Below are positions 37,264 through 45,924 of a DNA stretch of 64,000 bases, piece by piece. The notes beneath the pieces were generated by a model. That model did not search any database. It saw nothing but the letters and a program-made list of their open reading frames with translations, and was not told the origin of the DNA. Source of the DNA: Bog-113 sp965226755 (lineage in GTDB: Bacteria; Acidobacteriota; Terriglobia; Bryobacterales; Bryobacteraceae). Position 1 is the first letter of the stretch. The number at the start of each line of letters is the position of its first letter. The position numbers and the translations under genes are program-made. The stretch covers positions 310,001 through 374,000 of the forward strand of contig CBDDDT010000004.1 in NCBI GenBank assembly GCA_965226755.1, written 5' to 3'.

Positions 37264-38586
37264 ACCACGGTGCTGATCGCGGGCGCGGGCCCCGCCGGTT
37301 TGACGCTGGCGATCGATCTCGCGCGCCGCGGAATCCCGTTTCGTCTGATCGAGGCGGCCGCCAAGCCGTTCGCGGGTTCGCGCGGCAAAGGCATCCAGCC
37401 GCGCACGCTGGAGATTTTCGAGGACCTCGGCGTCATCGGCGAAATCCTCGCCGCCGGAGCGCCCTACCCGAAGTTCCGTGTGCACTTTGGCCCCTTCTCG
37501 GTGCGGGCGGGTTCGCTCGGATCGTACCAGCCGCCGACGGAAACCGTGCCTTATCCGAACCTCTGGATGATGCCGCAGGTCCGCACCGAGAAGATCCTGC
37601 GCGACAGGCTGGACGCGCTCGGCGGAAAGGTCGAATTCAACACCGCGCTGCTGGCGTTCATGCAGGGTGAGCGTGGCGTCCAGATTGCGCTTTCGACCGG
37701 CGAATCAGTCCGCGCGGACTATCTCGTCGGGGCCGACGGCGGCCACAGCACCGTGCGAAAAGTCCTCGGTCTGCGGCTCCAAGGCGAAGCAGTTCAGGTC
37801 AATGAACTCCCGGAAGAGGAGTCGCTGGTGGCCGATGTCGAAATCGAGGGGCTCGACACTCGCGACTGGCACATTTGGCCCCTCGCCAAGGGTGGTCCCT
37901 TCGGGCTCTGCCCTTTGCCGAACTCGCCGTTTTTCCAACTAATGACCAAAGCGAAGGTGGCCGCCGGGGGTATACAGAGTGCCGTGTATAAAGCGACTGG
38001 CTTGCGGGCGGGTCGCGTGTCCTGGCAATCGACTTACCGGCCCTCCGCGCGAATGGTCGATCGCTTTCGTGTAGGACGCGTTTTCCTGGCGGGCGATGCG
38101 GCGCACGTGCATCCCCCCGCGGGCGGGCAGGGACTCAATACCGGGGTGCAGGACGCTTACAACCTCGGTTGGAAGCTTGCCTGGGTAGTGCGCGGCGGAC
38201 CCGACTCGGTGCTCGATACCTACGAGGCCGAGCGCCTTCCAGTCGCCGCGGCCGTGCTCGGATTAACCAAGCGCCTGCACCAGACACGATCGCTCAAACG
38301 CGGCGATGTCACTAACCAGCTTGCCTTGCATTACCGCGCGAGCCCGCTATCTTCCGGCGTCGCCTTCGGCGCCTTACTCCCGGGCGACCGCATGCCCGAT
38401 GCGCGGCTCAAAGATGGAAGCCGGTTGTTCGAACATCTCCGGGGAACCCATGCGACCGAACTTACTACTCCCCGGGGAGTTCGGATATTAGTGCGCCCGG
38501 ACGGCTACATAGCGCGGATTGGAGCGCAGGTGTCTCCCGTCTATGCCGGCGAGCCTGCGCGACAGCTTGCTTGGTCCGCGAGTTAG
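37255..38586 (+). CDS. FAD-dependent aromatic-ring monooxygenase (PheA/TfdB class)
   Basis: 443 residues from ATG 37255 (MYETTVLIAGAGPAGLTLAI). The FAD GxGxxG fold is at the N-terminus, the DG motif is YLVGADGGHSTVRKVLG and the GD motif is GRVFLAGDAAHVHPPAGGQG. This is the class A flavin monooxygenase layout that hydroxylates aromatic or polyketide substrates with NAD(P)H. The C-terminal thioredoxin-like region is short, ending soon after ILVRPDGYIARIG, so it may be slightly truncated. The promoter and operators upstream indicate ligand-induced expression, consistent with a detoxification or antibiotic-inactivation role (inference). Confidence 0.9.
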   Translation: MYETTVLIAGAGPAGLTLAIDLARRGIPFRLIEAAAKPFAGSRGKGIQPRTLEIFEDLGVIGEILAAGAPYPKFRVHFGPFSVRAGSLGSYQPPTETVPYPNLWMMPQVRTEKILRDRLDALGGKVEFNTALLAFMQGERGVQIALSTGESVRADYLVGADGGHSTVRKVLGLRLQGEAVQVNELPEEESLVADVEIEGLDTRDWHIWPLAKGGPFGLCPLPNSPFFQLMTKAKVAAGGIQSAVYKATGLRAGRVSWQSTYRPSARMVDRFRVGRVFLAGDAAHVHPPAGGQGLNTGVQDAYNLGWKLAWVVRGGPDSVLDTYEAERLPVAAAVLGLTKRLHQTRSLKRGDVTNQLALHYRASPLSSGVAFGALLPGDRMPDARLKDGSRLFEHLRGTHATELTTPRGVRILVRPDGYIARIGAQVSPVYAGEPARQLAWSAS

Positions 38587-38622
38587 ATCAGATAAGGCGG
38601 TGGCCGGAATGCGGCAAGCGGG

Positions 38623-38912
38623 TCATTCGCTGTAAAGCGGTATCCGCTGCAGGGAAACACTGCGGCTGCACACGTAAAACGCACGCCCCTGAGTTCTCCG
38701 CCAGCTCACCATAACGGTGGCTCCCGACGGAATTCCTTTTGAGCCCAGAGGCAAACAGTGTCCATTCTCTCAAGCGTATTCTGATTGAGCGAGAGCGCAA
38801 CGATAACAGGCGTTCCGTAGTTTCCCACCAGGAGGGCATCGTTCGGCCCGACACAGCAGGTCATCGCAACTGCAAGGCCTAACACAAAAGTTCGCCAAAG
38901 ATGCCGTCTCAT
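38623..38912 (-). pseudogene. Small lipoprotein-like gene with a frameshift
   Basis: ATG 38912 (MRRHLWRTFVLGLAVAMTCC) gives a signal-like N-terminus with a lipobox-like Cys, then GPNDALLVGNYGTPVIVALS. The frame stops at 38706. If one base is missing near VCLWAQ, the next frame continues as GSKGIPSGATVMVSWRRTQG and ends at 38623. That tail has a more protein-like composition than either single-frame ending. It is the first member of the accessory block of small secreted proteins. The reconstruction is my inference; the intact form, if any, is unknown. Confidence 0.4.
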
Positions 38913-38979
38913 TGTTTCATAGGAATTCACATAGGATTTCGGCTGGCCACGGACAGCGTCGTACAGTGGGGCGTCGCCG

Positions 38980-39480
38980 CTATTGTTGTGTCGGGGCCTC
39001 CTTCGGCTCCGGCGCGACGATTTCTTTCATGCGCTCCTGCATTCGCGGCATCATCACGGCCATGCGCTGCTGGACAAGTTCCATCGATTTAGCCAGGACC
39101 ATCGGCATTTTGGAGATAAACGCCTGGCCGGTTGGCGATTGATAGAACTTCACTAAGCCATCGAGCTCTTCTTCGGTATATGTTTCGTCATAAATCCGGA
39201 TCAGGTCGGGTTTAAGGGTCTGGAAATCCAAGGCCGCGCTCGCCTCGGCCGCCGCAACTTCTTCAACTTTCGCCAGCCTGGGATCATTCGCGCTCGCGGG
39301 AGCCATTTGGACGATCATCTGGTGCATCGTTCCCCGAAGCTGGCTTTGCTGCTGGGCGAACAGTCGCTCAACCTGGCTGACCGTCAACAATTCTTCGATC
39401 TTGGCCTTCTTGCTGGCGTCGTCCGCGCGCACGAACGACGCCGTCAGACACGCACAAAGCACGATCAGAACGGTTCTCAT
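38980..39480 (-). CDS. DUF2059 secreted protein
   Basis: 166 residues with a signal peptide (MRTVLIVLCACLTASFVRA). The body matches DUF2059: KIEELLTVSQVERLFAQQQS, FQTLKPDLIRIYDETYTEEE and LDGLVKFYQSPTGQAFISKM. The family is helical and periplasmic with no defined role. The C-terminus is rich in Met and Gln. Neighbours on both sides are other small exported proteins on the same strand. Confidence 0.9.
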   Translation of the reverse strand: MRTVLIVLCACLTASFVRADDASKKAKIEELLTVSQVERLFAQQQSQLRGTMHQMIVQMAPASANDPRLAKVEEVAAAEASAALDFQTLKPDLIRIYDETYTEEELDGLVKFYQSPTGQAFISKMPMVLAKSMELVQQRMAVMMPRMQERMKEIVAPEPKEAPTQQ

Positions 39481-39612
39481 AGCGGTTCCTCTTCACCTCT
39501 AGTGTAGAGGAGCACCGCCGCTGCTGTCGAAAGCTACGGGCGGCAAGGACGTAAGATACCGCCTGCGCGTCGATTGCACAACCTTCACTGCGAAGACGGC
39601 CCTGAACCAAGG

Positions 39613-40038
39613 CTATTTGCGACCGCAAAGTGAACGGAGTAACCAACTTCGAACACGATCTAGCTCCTTACCGTTTACGGCTGTGAAGTCGCCCATGAAC
39701 TCCACTTCACCAGTGCGTTTATCAACAGAGAAATATCCCAAAATCCCGTTGCCCAGAGCAACGTCTTTCGTCGGCGCCTGAGTGACGAGAGCTGCGACAA
39801 AGAAAGCGTTCGACGGATATTCGGCGGACGGTTCCGATTGCTCAAATTCTACATCCGTGCCTGCCTGCCGGGCCCCTACCGCTGCTGGCGTGACATAAAG
39901 CAAGATGCGAGCCTCGTCATCGGTGAGGCGCGAAGATACAGAACACGCGGGCTCAGCGGCTTCAGAACGCGTCAGCGAAACGCCAACCAGGAAGGCCAAA
40001 CAAACCGAACCGGACCGGACCGTTGCGTCAAATTGCAC
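39613..40038 (-). CDS. Small secreted protein of unknown function (paralogue of the truncated copy upstream)
   Basis: 141 residues from a GTG at 40038, with an export signal (SGSVCLAFLVGVSLTRSEAA). The body (LTDDEARILLYVTPAAVGAR, SNAFFVAALVTQAPTK and GYFSVDKRTGEVEFM) is not a family I know. It is similar to the fragment just upstream (40028-40411): FFVAALVTQAPT against FFAVFWAGTPTG, and GYFSVDKRTGEV against NYAVDPNAGDVF. The two overlap by 11 nt, so one arose by tandem duplication. Expression and role unknown. Confidence 0.6.
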   Translation of the reverse strand: MQFDATVRSGSVCLAFLVGVSLTRSEAAEPACSVSSRLTDDEARILLYVTPAAVGARQAGTDVEFEQSEPSAEYPSNAFFVAALVTQAPTKDVALGNGILGYFSVDKRTGEVEFMGDFTAVNGKELDRVRSWLLRSLCGRK

Positions 40039-40411
40039 TCCGCGTCGATGTCGGCATCATATTAACATGTTCACTCTCCAAGCCCGTCGTGGCGCCGCGG
40101 ATCTGGTAACTGGCCAAGGCAGGACGGCAAAAGAGGCGCACACTCCGAAGGTGAACCTCTCGCGCCTGGAGCGTTCGAAGATTCTTGTTCTTCTCCTCCG
40201 TGCACCCCATGGCCGCGCTAAAGACATCCCCGGCGTTGGGGTCCACCGCATAGTTGCCGGCAACCACGCTCCCCGTCGGCGTGCCCGCCCAAAACACAGC
40301 GAAGAACGCGAACTTAGAAGAGCCTGGATCGTCGTACTGTTCGGCGCCGAGGCTCGGCAGACGCTTCTGCGCCGGCGTCAGAGCTTCATGAGTCGCATCG
40401 CCGGACCGCCC
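40028..40411 (-). pseudogene. N-terminally truncated paralogue of the 39613-40038 gene
   Basis: An open frame without a good start runs from a TAA at about 40412 to 40028. It reads ALTPAQKRLPSLGAEQYDDP, then KFAFFAVFWAGTPTGSVVAG and NYAVDPNAGDVFSAAMGC. This aligns with the C-terminal two thirds of the neighbouring gene, including the AFF, GTP and NYAVD/GYFSVD blocks, but the signal peptide is missing. The first available start (GTG 40297) would remove half of the domain. It lies just 8 bp after the stop of the next upstream gene, suggesting a deletion joined them. Confidence 0.5.
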
Positions 40412-40419
40412 TTACCAAA

Positions 40420-40959
40420 CTACAGGATAAACGGGGGGTAATGCTCAACTCGAACCTTTACATATTGCCCTGCAGCGCAGTCGAAACGCCAGTAGACGCG
40501 GTAACCGCCATAGACCCCGAGTACAACTTTCCCGCGTCGCGCCCCGGCGCTATACTCCGCGCAGTCGACAACCAACTCGTCCCCAACGTTACGGATCGGA
40601 TTGATCACCACAACCCCGAAGCCCGAACGCATCTTCCGAACCGCGGCCTTCATCGAGCTGTTCGTCACGCACTCGGTCACTGATGAACCTGCTCTTGACG
40701 GCACAATCTCGTCACCCCCGGAGCAACCAGAGCAAGCGCAACGGAGATACTCGGTTTCCAGGACTCTGATCGGCTTTCCTCCCCGATATCCTCCTGACGC
40801 CTCCGCGTAGGCCGCGAGGGAGAGCTGGTAAAGACTGGAACTCCCGCTAGACTGCGCAGAGCCTTTGAACGGCAGAAATAACAACAGGAAACCGCTCACG
40901 AAGACGCCAAGGCGGGTAATCACTGCCTCATATCCTATCAATCTGCCGGCAGACGCCAT
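40420..40959 (-). CDS. Secreted cysteine-containing orphan protein
   Basis: 179 residues from ATG 40959, with a membrane/export segment (LGVFVSGFLLLFLPFKGSAQ) near residues 17-36. The mature part has several Cys (YLRCACSGCSGGDE, TECVTN, DCAEYS, FDCAAG), suggesting disulfides or a metal site, and ends in repeated aromatic strands (GYRVYWRFDC). No family recognised. An upstream start at 41052 lacks an export signal. It is one of a run of minus-strand exported proteins and sits beside a truncated gene. Confidence 0.6.
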   Translation of the reverse strand: MASAGRLIGYEAVITRLGVFVSGFLLLFLPFKGSAQSSGSSSLYQLSLAAYAEASGGYRGGKPIRVLETEYLRCACSGCSGGDEIVPSRAGSSVTECVTNSSMKAAVRKMRSGFGVVVINPIRNVGDELVVDCAEYSAGARRGKVVLGVYGGYRVYWRFDCAAGQYVKVRVEHYPPFIL

Positions 40960-41068
40960 GCTGAGCCGGCGTGCGCGCCACAAGCGTTCGATCCCTCGGG
41001 CTCCGCACGCCCCTGTTCCGATTGGAAAGCTGGGATGTGACTGCGAGCTCAAAGGCGCCTGCTAAAGA

Positions 41069-41629
41069 TCATTGGCCAAAATGGAGATTACGGATAAACT
41101 CATCATAAGTGTTCATTGCCGTTTCCGAGTGGGACTGCGGCGCTGCGAGAATAATGTCCCCATCGTCTATTTGGTCCGACTGCACAAAAGAAAACGTAGT
41201 GGTCGTGTTCAGGAATCGTGAGCCATTGATGACCCCGGAGACTCTCGTTTGCCAGCCGATTGCCCTGCCGAGGGCGAGACGTTTGGCCCCAGTCGGAGGT
41301 TTAACAGCCGCGTCTTCATCCACTCGAATATGAACGTAAAACTCTATGCAGCTCTCGCCAGCAGCATCGAGAAATAGCGTGAATCCATGAAAGGGAGCTT
41401 CATCAGCTACGCCACCCCACGCCGTCAAGCGCGGCGGAAGAATCGCGGTGAGGTTATAGTCGCTGTTTCGCACCGTTCCCTTGTAAGGGTGTCCTATGCC
41501 CGGCTTGGTAAAGGTGATCTGTGCGCAGCTCTTCACCCTTGAGCGCGAATCAACTGCGCGACGCTGCCCCTGACCTTCTCGCGACACGAGCAGGGCTCCC
41601 AAGATAGCGATTCCCAACGCAACTCTCAT
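41069..41629 (-). CDS. Secreted orphan protein
   Basis: 186 residues starting MRVALGIAILGALLVSREGQ, a short export signal. The mature protein is beta-rich (YKGTVRNSDYNLTAILPPRL, FHGFTLFLDAAGESCIEFYV) with two Cys. No domain recognised. It is in the same orientation as the flanking small exported proteins, with gaps of about 110-130 bp, so each gene may have its own promoter. Confidence 0.6.
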   Translation of the reverse strand: MRVALGIAILGALLVSREGQGQRRAVDSRSRVKSCAQITFTKPGIGHPYKGTVRNSDYNLTAILPPRLTAWGGVADEAPFHGFTLFLDAAGESCIEFYVHIRVDEDAAVKPPTGAKRLALGRAIGWQTRVSGVINGSRFLNTTTTFSFVQSDQIDDGDIILAAPQSHSETAMNTYDEFIRNLHFGQ

Positions 41630-41759
41630 CTCTCTTCCTCAAAAGACTATCTCTAACCCCGCCGAGTCACGGGTTCCCTTTGGACTGCATTGCGCTGACC
41701 AATCAGGCTATCAGCCCCTTCCAAGAAGGAACAAATCGGAGGACAAATCGCAGGCCCGC

Positions 41760-42305
41760 TCAGTCGTACAAGCGTATACTCCCCTCGGTATTTGCGATGA
41801 TAACTTTGCCTTGAACCCCGATAGCCTTCCGTGCGGGAGGCAGCGACGGGTTACTCGGATAACGTTTCCCGTCGAAAGAGAGCACCGCCTCGTATCCCGC
41901 CTCAACTCCCCCGCCTCGCACAGTCACTCCGATGTCAGGGCGTCCATGGCTCGTGGAAGGCAAGAGTCTGACAGGGAGCTGGACGATCGTCACCCTACCG
42001 AGCACTTCGAAGGTCGATCCCGCCGACTCCAAGATCAGGAGCGTGCATCCGCCGCTGCCGCACCACCCCTTTCCCGAAACATAAACAACTTCCTCGGCTT
42101 TTCCGTTATCAGTCCTCACCGTAACGGCGGTGATCTTCGTGGTCCGGTCTGAAGGAGCCTTCCCGCCAAGGCTCAAGTAGCTTCGAAGATAGGCTCTCAG
42201 CGGCTCGCTTGGACCACTTGACGCCGTGGTTTCCTGCGTACGCGAAGTCGCCGCCCCTGCGACGATCAAGAGCGTGGCGACGATGATACAGGCCGAATCT
42301 CTCAA
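41760..42305 (-). CDS. Secreted orphan protein
   Basis: 181 residues with a signal peptide (MRDSACIIVATLLIVAGAAT). The mature part (LRAYLRSYLSLGGKAPSDRT, then VVYVSGKGWCGSGGCTLLIL) has a CGSGGC motif that could form a disulfide turn, and a C-terminal half with GVTVRGGGVEAGYEAVLSFD. It is unassigned. It closes the minus-strand accessory run that begins near 38.6 kb. Confidence 0.65.
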   Translation of the reverse strand: MRDSACIIVATLLIVAGAATSRTQETTASSGPSEPLRAYLRSYLSLGGKAPSDRTTKITAVTVRTDNGKAEEVVYVSGKGWCGSGGCTLLILESAGSTFEVLGRVTIVQLPVRLLPSTSHGRPDIGVTVRGGGVEAGYEAVLSFDGKRYPSNPSLPPARKAIGVQGKVIIANTEGSIRLYD

Positions 42306-42522
42306 TCTACTGTGCTCCGATCAGCGATGTGAGAAGCACGCCATCATGCCAGCCGCGCTCAACATCATCCAAAACCGTCTGCTGTTCTGCGCTCTGATCC
42401 GAAATCCCATTAGTTACGTGGCCTCCTGACTGCGAATCTGCCGGTCTCACCGTCGCGCACTCCGAGCACCGTGGCGATTCATCAAAACAGCCCAGCAGCC
42501 GGAACGCAAGTATGATTTCACC

Positions 42523-42801
42523 ATGACCAGAATTCTCCTTTGCGCTCTGGCAACCCAGCCTTCAACGATTGCGGGTTCTGCGTTCAATCACAAATGTGCA
42601 TGGTGCGGCCGCAGGGTGATGATTTCTCCTTCCGGCCAGCGACGGCTGGTTGAGTTTTCAGACATTAAGATCACGTGCATGGAGTGCGGCAAGACGATTC
42701 CGCATCGCACGAACAGCGTGCAGCTGGCCGCCCATGGAAAAGAGGCGCTGGAACAGGAATTTGGAAACGTCATCCCCAATCCGTGGAGACAACGGAACTA
42801 G
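42523..42801 (+). CDS. Small zinc-ribbon-like protein
   Basis: 92 residues. Two CxxC pairs, HKCAWCGRR and ITCMECGKT, are separated by about 26 residues (MISPSGQRRLVEFSDIK between them), the spacing of a zinc ribbon. The start ATG at 42523 follows GATTTCACC. There is no export signal, unlike its neighbours, and no partner gene. It could be a small regulator or a fragment of a larger zinc-binding protein. Confidence 0.5.
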   Translation: MTRILLCALATQPSTIAGSAFNHKCAWCGRRVMISPSGQRRLVEFSDIKITCMECGKTIPHRTNSVQLAAHGKEALEQEFGNVIPNPWRQRN

Positions 42802-43235
42802 AGGGAACTGTTTCACGTTTCTGCTGCTTATCGTCGCCTAGCCATAGCGCTTCAAAGACGACGCTGGAGCGCTCGAGAGCGCGCCGCGCGAAACCGGTAC
42901 GATCGAAACGTCTAGCGACAACCTGCTGTTGACATAACCCTGACGCGACTGCTACTCTCGCGAGACCCGATCAAGAGCGTGGGCGCCCTTGCCTTGGCCC
43001 CGTTCGCTCGCGAGGTGCAGGATGAGAGACAAGCCGCTTCCAGCGACGGATACAATACCCACAGGTAGCTGCCGCCATTAGCGGAGCGTATGCGAACTAC
43101 CTCGCTTGTCTCCAGCAGTAGAACGGGATCAACGGGCTTACCGGCGCTAACGGCTGGCCCTGCAACAACAGTGGCTGCTCGGTTTAGTAGGCTGATGAAA
43201 ATTGTATTTAAGACATAACTGGAAGAAGACAGATA
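42802..43235. other. Intergenic stretch upstream of the FG-GAP gene, no supported gene
   Basis: About 430 bp with no clear coding unit. A minus-strand open frame (42912-43247) has no export signal, ribosome site or recognised domain and overlaps the next gene start. It is left out as a gene. The right end holds the likely promoter of the FG-GAP gene and a GAAGAAGACAGAT sequence before its ATG. Confidence 0.4.
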
Positions 43236-45353
43236 ATGAAGAGCCACTTTTTGTTGGCTGGCCTTGTTTTTTCAGCGTTGTGTTCCGCTCGCGCGCAAAT
43301 CGCGCCGAATTTCTCTGGGCGGCAGGACTACGTGGGGTTGGGAACGCAGTGGGTCGGCATCGCCGACACCAACCAGGACGGCATCCCCGACATGATCACG
43401 ACCGATGAGGGGTATACCTTCGTGTTGCTGGGCAACGGCGACGGGACCTTCCGAGAGTGGTGGAGCGCCAATACGATCATTGGTATATCCCAAGTCCACG
43501 AAATCGCCGACATGAACGGAGACGGCATCCCTGACATCATCTTCGCAGGGTACACTGACGGGCAAGCCGGAATCTCCGTGTCTTTGGGCAAGGGCGACGG
43601 CACGTTCGATTTCGGAACTTTCTACGGAGTTGATAATTCCGAGGAAACCGGCGCGCTCGCGCTGGCGGATTTCAACGGTGATCGGAAAGTGGATGCCGTA
43701 TTCGGGGACCAACTCGGCGTTTGGTTATTCATCGGGAACGGGGACGGCACATTTCAGCCCGGCGTTCTCATCGTCCCAGTCACGGCACCCTATGTAGCAA
43801 CCGAATTCGCCGCCGGGGACTTCAACGGGGACGGGAAGATGGATTTCGTTGTCACGATGCCGATACCTGGGCCAGGTGAAGGCGATGGATTCGACATCGT
43901 GTACGGCAACGGAAACGGGACCTTCCAGACTCCCTCGCACTATCTGGAGCCGCGACAGGCAGGATTTCTTGCTTCCGGCTCGCTAACAAAGGGCGGTCAA
44001 ATCGGTTTCGTAATGGGCGTTCAAGACGAGTCGTACTCCCTCGTTTACATCAGCAACGGGAAGGGCGGCTTCAGCATCTCCAAAGCGCCGATCTCGGGGC
44101 AGATCACGCTGGGTGACGTGAATGGGGACGGCTATCCCGACATCGTGAACTCCAATAGCGAGATTGTTTTCGGGTCGGCCGGCGGTCAGTTCACCAAAGC
44201 GGTGACTTACCCCGCCCTGGGCGAGTTTAACGTGGCGCTTGGAGATCTGAGGAATAATGGGCGCCTCGACATCATCACGGATTCATCGGGTGGTAACTCA
44301 GTATTGCTGAACGAAGGCAAAGGCCAGTTCCAGGACGGCAACTGGACGCCCATCACCGGCGGAGTGGGATGCACGGTGGCGGCGGACTTCAACGGCGACG
44401 GCAACCCGGATCTGGCGATCAGCAATGGGAGCGGAATCACGCTCGCGCTCGGAACCGGCTCGCTGAGCAAGCCGTTGAAGCAAAGCGAAACAGTGGCGAT
44501 CACGAACTCCGGATGCGAAGTAACAGGGGACTTCAACGGCGACGGCATACCTGACCTGCTGGTTCCCACGCCCTCGGCGATGCTGACGCTGCTCGGCAAT
44601 GGAGACGCCACGTTCACCCAGGCCGCTTCTACCGCGACGTCAGCCGAGGGTTATGTAGCCGTCGCGGACTTCAATCACGACGGCAAACTGGACTTTGCGA
44701 CCACCGGGAACCTGATCGCTTTTGGGAACGGCGACGGAACATTTAAGAAGGCCCGCGCTATTGTGGCGACGCCGCCAGAAGGCGGCTTTTCGGCCATCGC
44801 GGCCGGCGACATCAACAACGACGGCTGGCCCGACCTGGTGCTGACCAACGACGTGTACGGCGCGAACATCAGCGCCTACGTGCTGCTGAACAATCAGCAT
44901 GGCGGGTTTACGCAAGCTCCGGCGAGTTTCGGGGCGTTCACGATCGCATCGTACCTGGTGGATCTGAATGGGGACGGGAACCTGGATTTAGTGTTTCAAG
45001 AGCAAGCGTCAGCGATCGCGGAGGTGTTCCTGGGCGACGGCAAGGGCGACTTCACCAAAGGCGAAGTGTTGCCAGGGACAGGTGACGAAGAGGGCGGCTA
45101 CGTGACGGTGGCCGACGTAAACGGGGACGGGGTTCCGGATGTTCTATCGATCTCTGGTTCGTCGGTCGTGCTCTATCTCGGCAAAGGCGACGGCACGTTC
45201 ACGCAGGCGACGGCGGCGCTGGGAACCGAAGGCGCGCCCTTCGAGGTCGTAGCAGGCCAGTTCCACGGGCAGGAGGCGGGAGCGCCGCACGACCTCGCGA
45301 TTTCCGACGCCAACGGTGGCGTGCTGCTGCTGTTCAACGAGACGAAGCAGTAA
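43236..45353 (+). CDS. Secreted FG-GAP/VCBS repeat protein
   Basis: 705 residues with a signal peptide (MKSHFLLAGLVFSALCSARA). More than a dozen FG-GAP/VCBS units each carry a calcium-binding DxNxDGxxD loop, for example IADTNQDGIPDMIT, IADMNGDGIPDIIF, AADFNGDGNPDLAI and ADVNGDGVPDVLSI, with GNGDGTF between them. The protein should form integrin-like beta-propeller blades stabilised by Ca2+. It has no anchor at the C-terminus and no enzyme domain. Such proteins are very numerous in Solibacter-type genomes. Confidence 0.9.
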   Translation: MKSHFLLAGLVFSALCSARAQIAPNFSGRQDYVGLGTQWVGIADTNQDGIPDMITTDEGYTFVLLGNGDGTFREWWSANTIIGISQVHEIADMNGDGIPDIIFAGYTDGQAGISVSLGKGDGTFDFGTFYGVDNSEETGALALADFNGDRKVDAVFGDQLGVWLFIGNGDGTFQPGVLIVPVTAPYVATEFAAGDFNGDGKMDFVVTMPIPGPGEGDGFDIVYGNGNGTFQTPSHYLEPRQAGFLASGSLTKGGQIGFVMGVQDESYSLVYISNGKGGFSISKAPISGQITLGDVNGDGYPDIVNSNSEIVFGSAGGQFTKAVTYPALGEFNVALGDLRNNGRLDIITDSSGGNSVLLNEGKGQFQDGNWTPITGGVGCTVAADFNGDGNPDLAISNGSGITLALGTGSLSKPLKQSETVAITNSGCEVTGDFNGDGIPDLLVPTPSAMLTLLGNGDATFTQAASTATSAEGYVAVADFNHDGKLDFATTGNLIAFGNGDGTFKKARAIVATPPEGGFSAIAAGDINNDGWPDLVLTNDVYGANISAYVLLNNQHGGFTQAPASFGAFTIASYLVDLNGDGNLDLVFQEQASAIAEVFLGDGKGDFTKGEVLPGTGDEEGGYVTVADVNGDGVPDVLSISGSSVVLYLGKGDGTFTQATAALGTEGAPFEVVAGQFHGQEAGAPHDLAISDANGGVLLLFNETKQ

Positions 45354-45364
45354 AGATTCGGATC

Positions 45365-45511
45365 GTGTTTACGGTATGCAAGTCAAAGGCAGGGATCTCG
45401 GCCCGGACCGAGTCGGAGAGTCTGGCGCTGGAAGGTTACCGAACCGGTCGGCTCTCGGAAGAACAGCTGCGGCGCCTCCTCGGATTCGAATCCCGGCTTC
45501 AGGTTCACGCA
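45365..45511 (+). pseudogene. UPF0175-like antitoxin fragment
   Basis: In this frame ESLALEGYRTGRLSEEQLRR and LLGFESRLQVHA match the core helix block of UPF0175 proteins, small antitoxin-like DNA binders. The usual N-terminal strand region is absent (a possible 1-nt frame change near 45,380 leads from an MQVKGRDL reading) and the FLKEHG continuation is lost at 45511. The next codon belongs, on the opposite strand, to a different gene fragment. The family call is from memory and moderately certain. Confidence 0.45.
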
Positions 45512-45634
45512 AGTGACCCAGAAGTCCTTTTCACCGTTCTGTTCCGGCGTGCCGAGCCGAGCCGCGGCACGGAGAAAAACGTCTCGCCGATCCTGCGGCG
45601 TTGTTCCAAGGAACTCTGAAAAGCCAGGATTCAT
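45512..45634 (-). pseudogene. AbiEii-like nucleotidyltransferase toxin fragment (N-terminal 41 residues)
   Basis: ATG 45634 gives MNPGFSEFLGTTPQDRRDVF, then RLGTPEQNGEKDFWVT. The EKDFWV block after an RLG-type helix is characteristic of the start of the AbiEii/AbiGii type IV toxin family (usually followed by a xxLF segment). Here it stops at 45512, where codons of the opposite-strand UPF0175-like fragment begin. The upstream in-frame piece (from 45733) may be the tail of its antitoxin partner, though I cannot confirm that. Confidence 0.45.
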
Positions 45635-45924
45635 CGCGTGGGTCTCGGGGCGCCATTGGTCGCTGTGGGCGTAATCCCATCTGAAGAACGCACCCTGCTC
45701 GCGGAGCCAGTGAAGGGCCTGAACGATGCGCATGGCCGGCCGCCCCGCCATCCCCATTGCTGCTTGGTCGCATCGATGCACTCCTGCTGCCTGCTTAGCT
45801 GCTGATGTACATTCCTAAAACATGTGGCAACCTAACCATAACTAAGAAATCTTCGCCTTGGTCTTGGTCCCACCGTATTGCGAGGATCAGCTGCCCCGGA
45901 AACAATGGCTGAAAGACCTGCCTG

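Noticed and set aside
42912..43247. Minus-strand open frame of 111 codons in the gap before the FG-GAP gene
   Set aside because: It has no export signal, no ribosome site, no recognisable domain, and its start overlaps the FG-GAP start on the other strand.
45480..45500. T-arm-like GGATTCGAATCC sequence suggesting a tRNA
   Set aside because: No acceptor, D-arm or anticodon stem could be found around it, and the bases are explained by the UPF0175-like coding frame.
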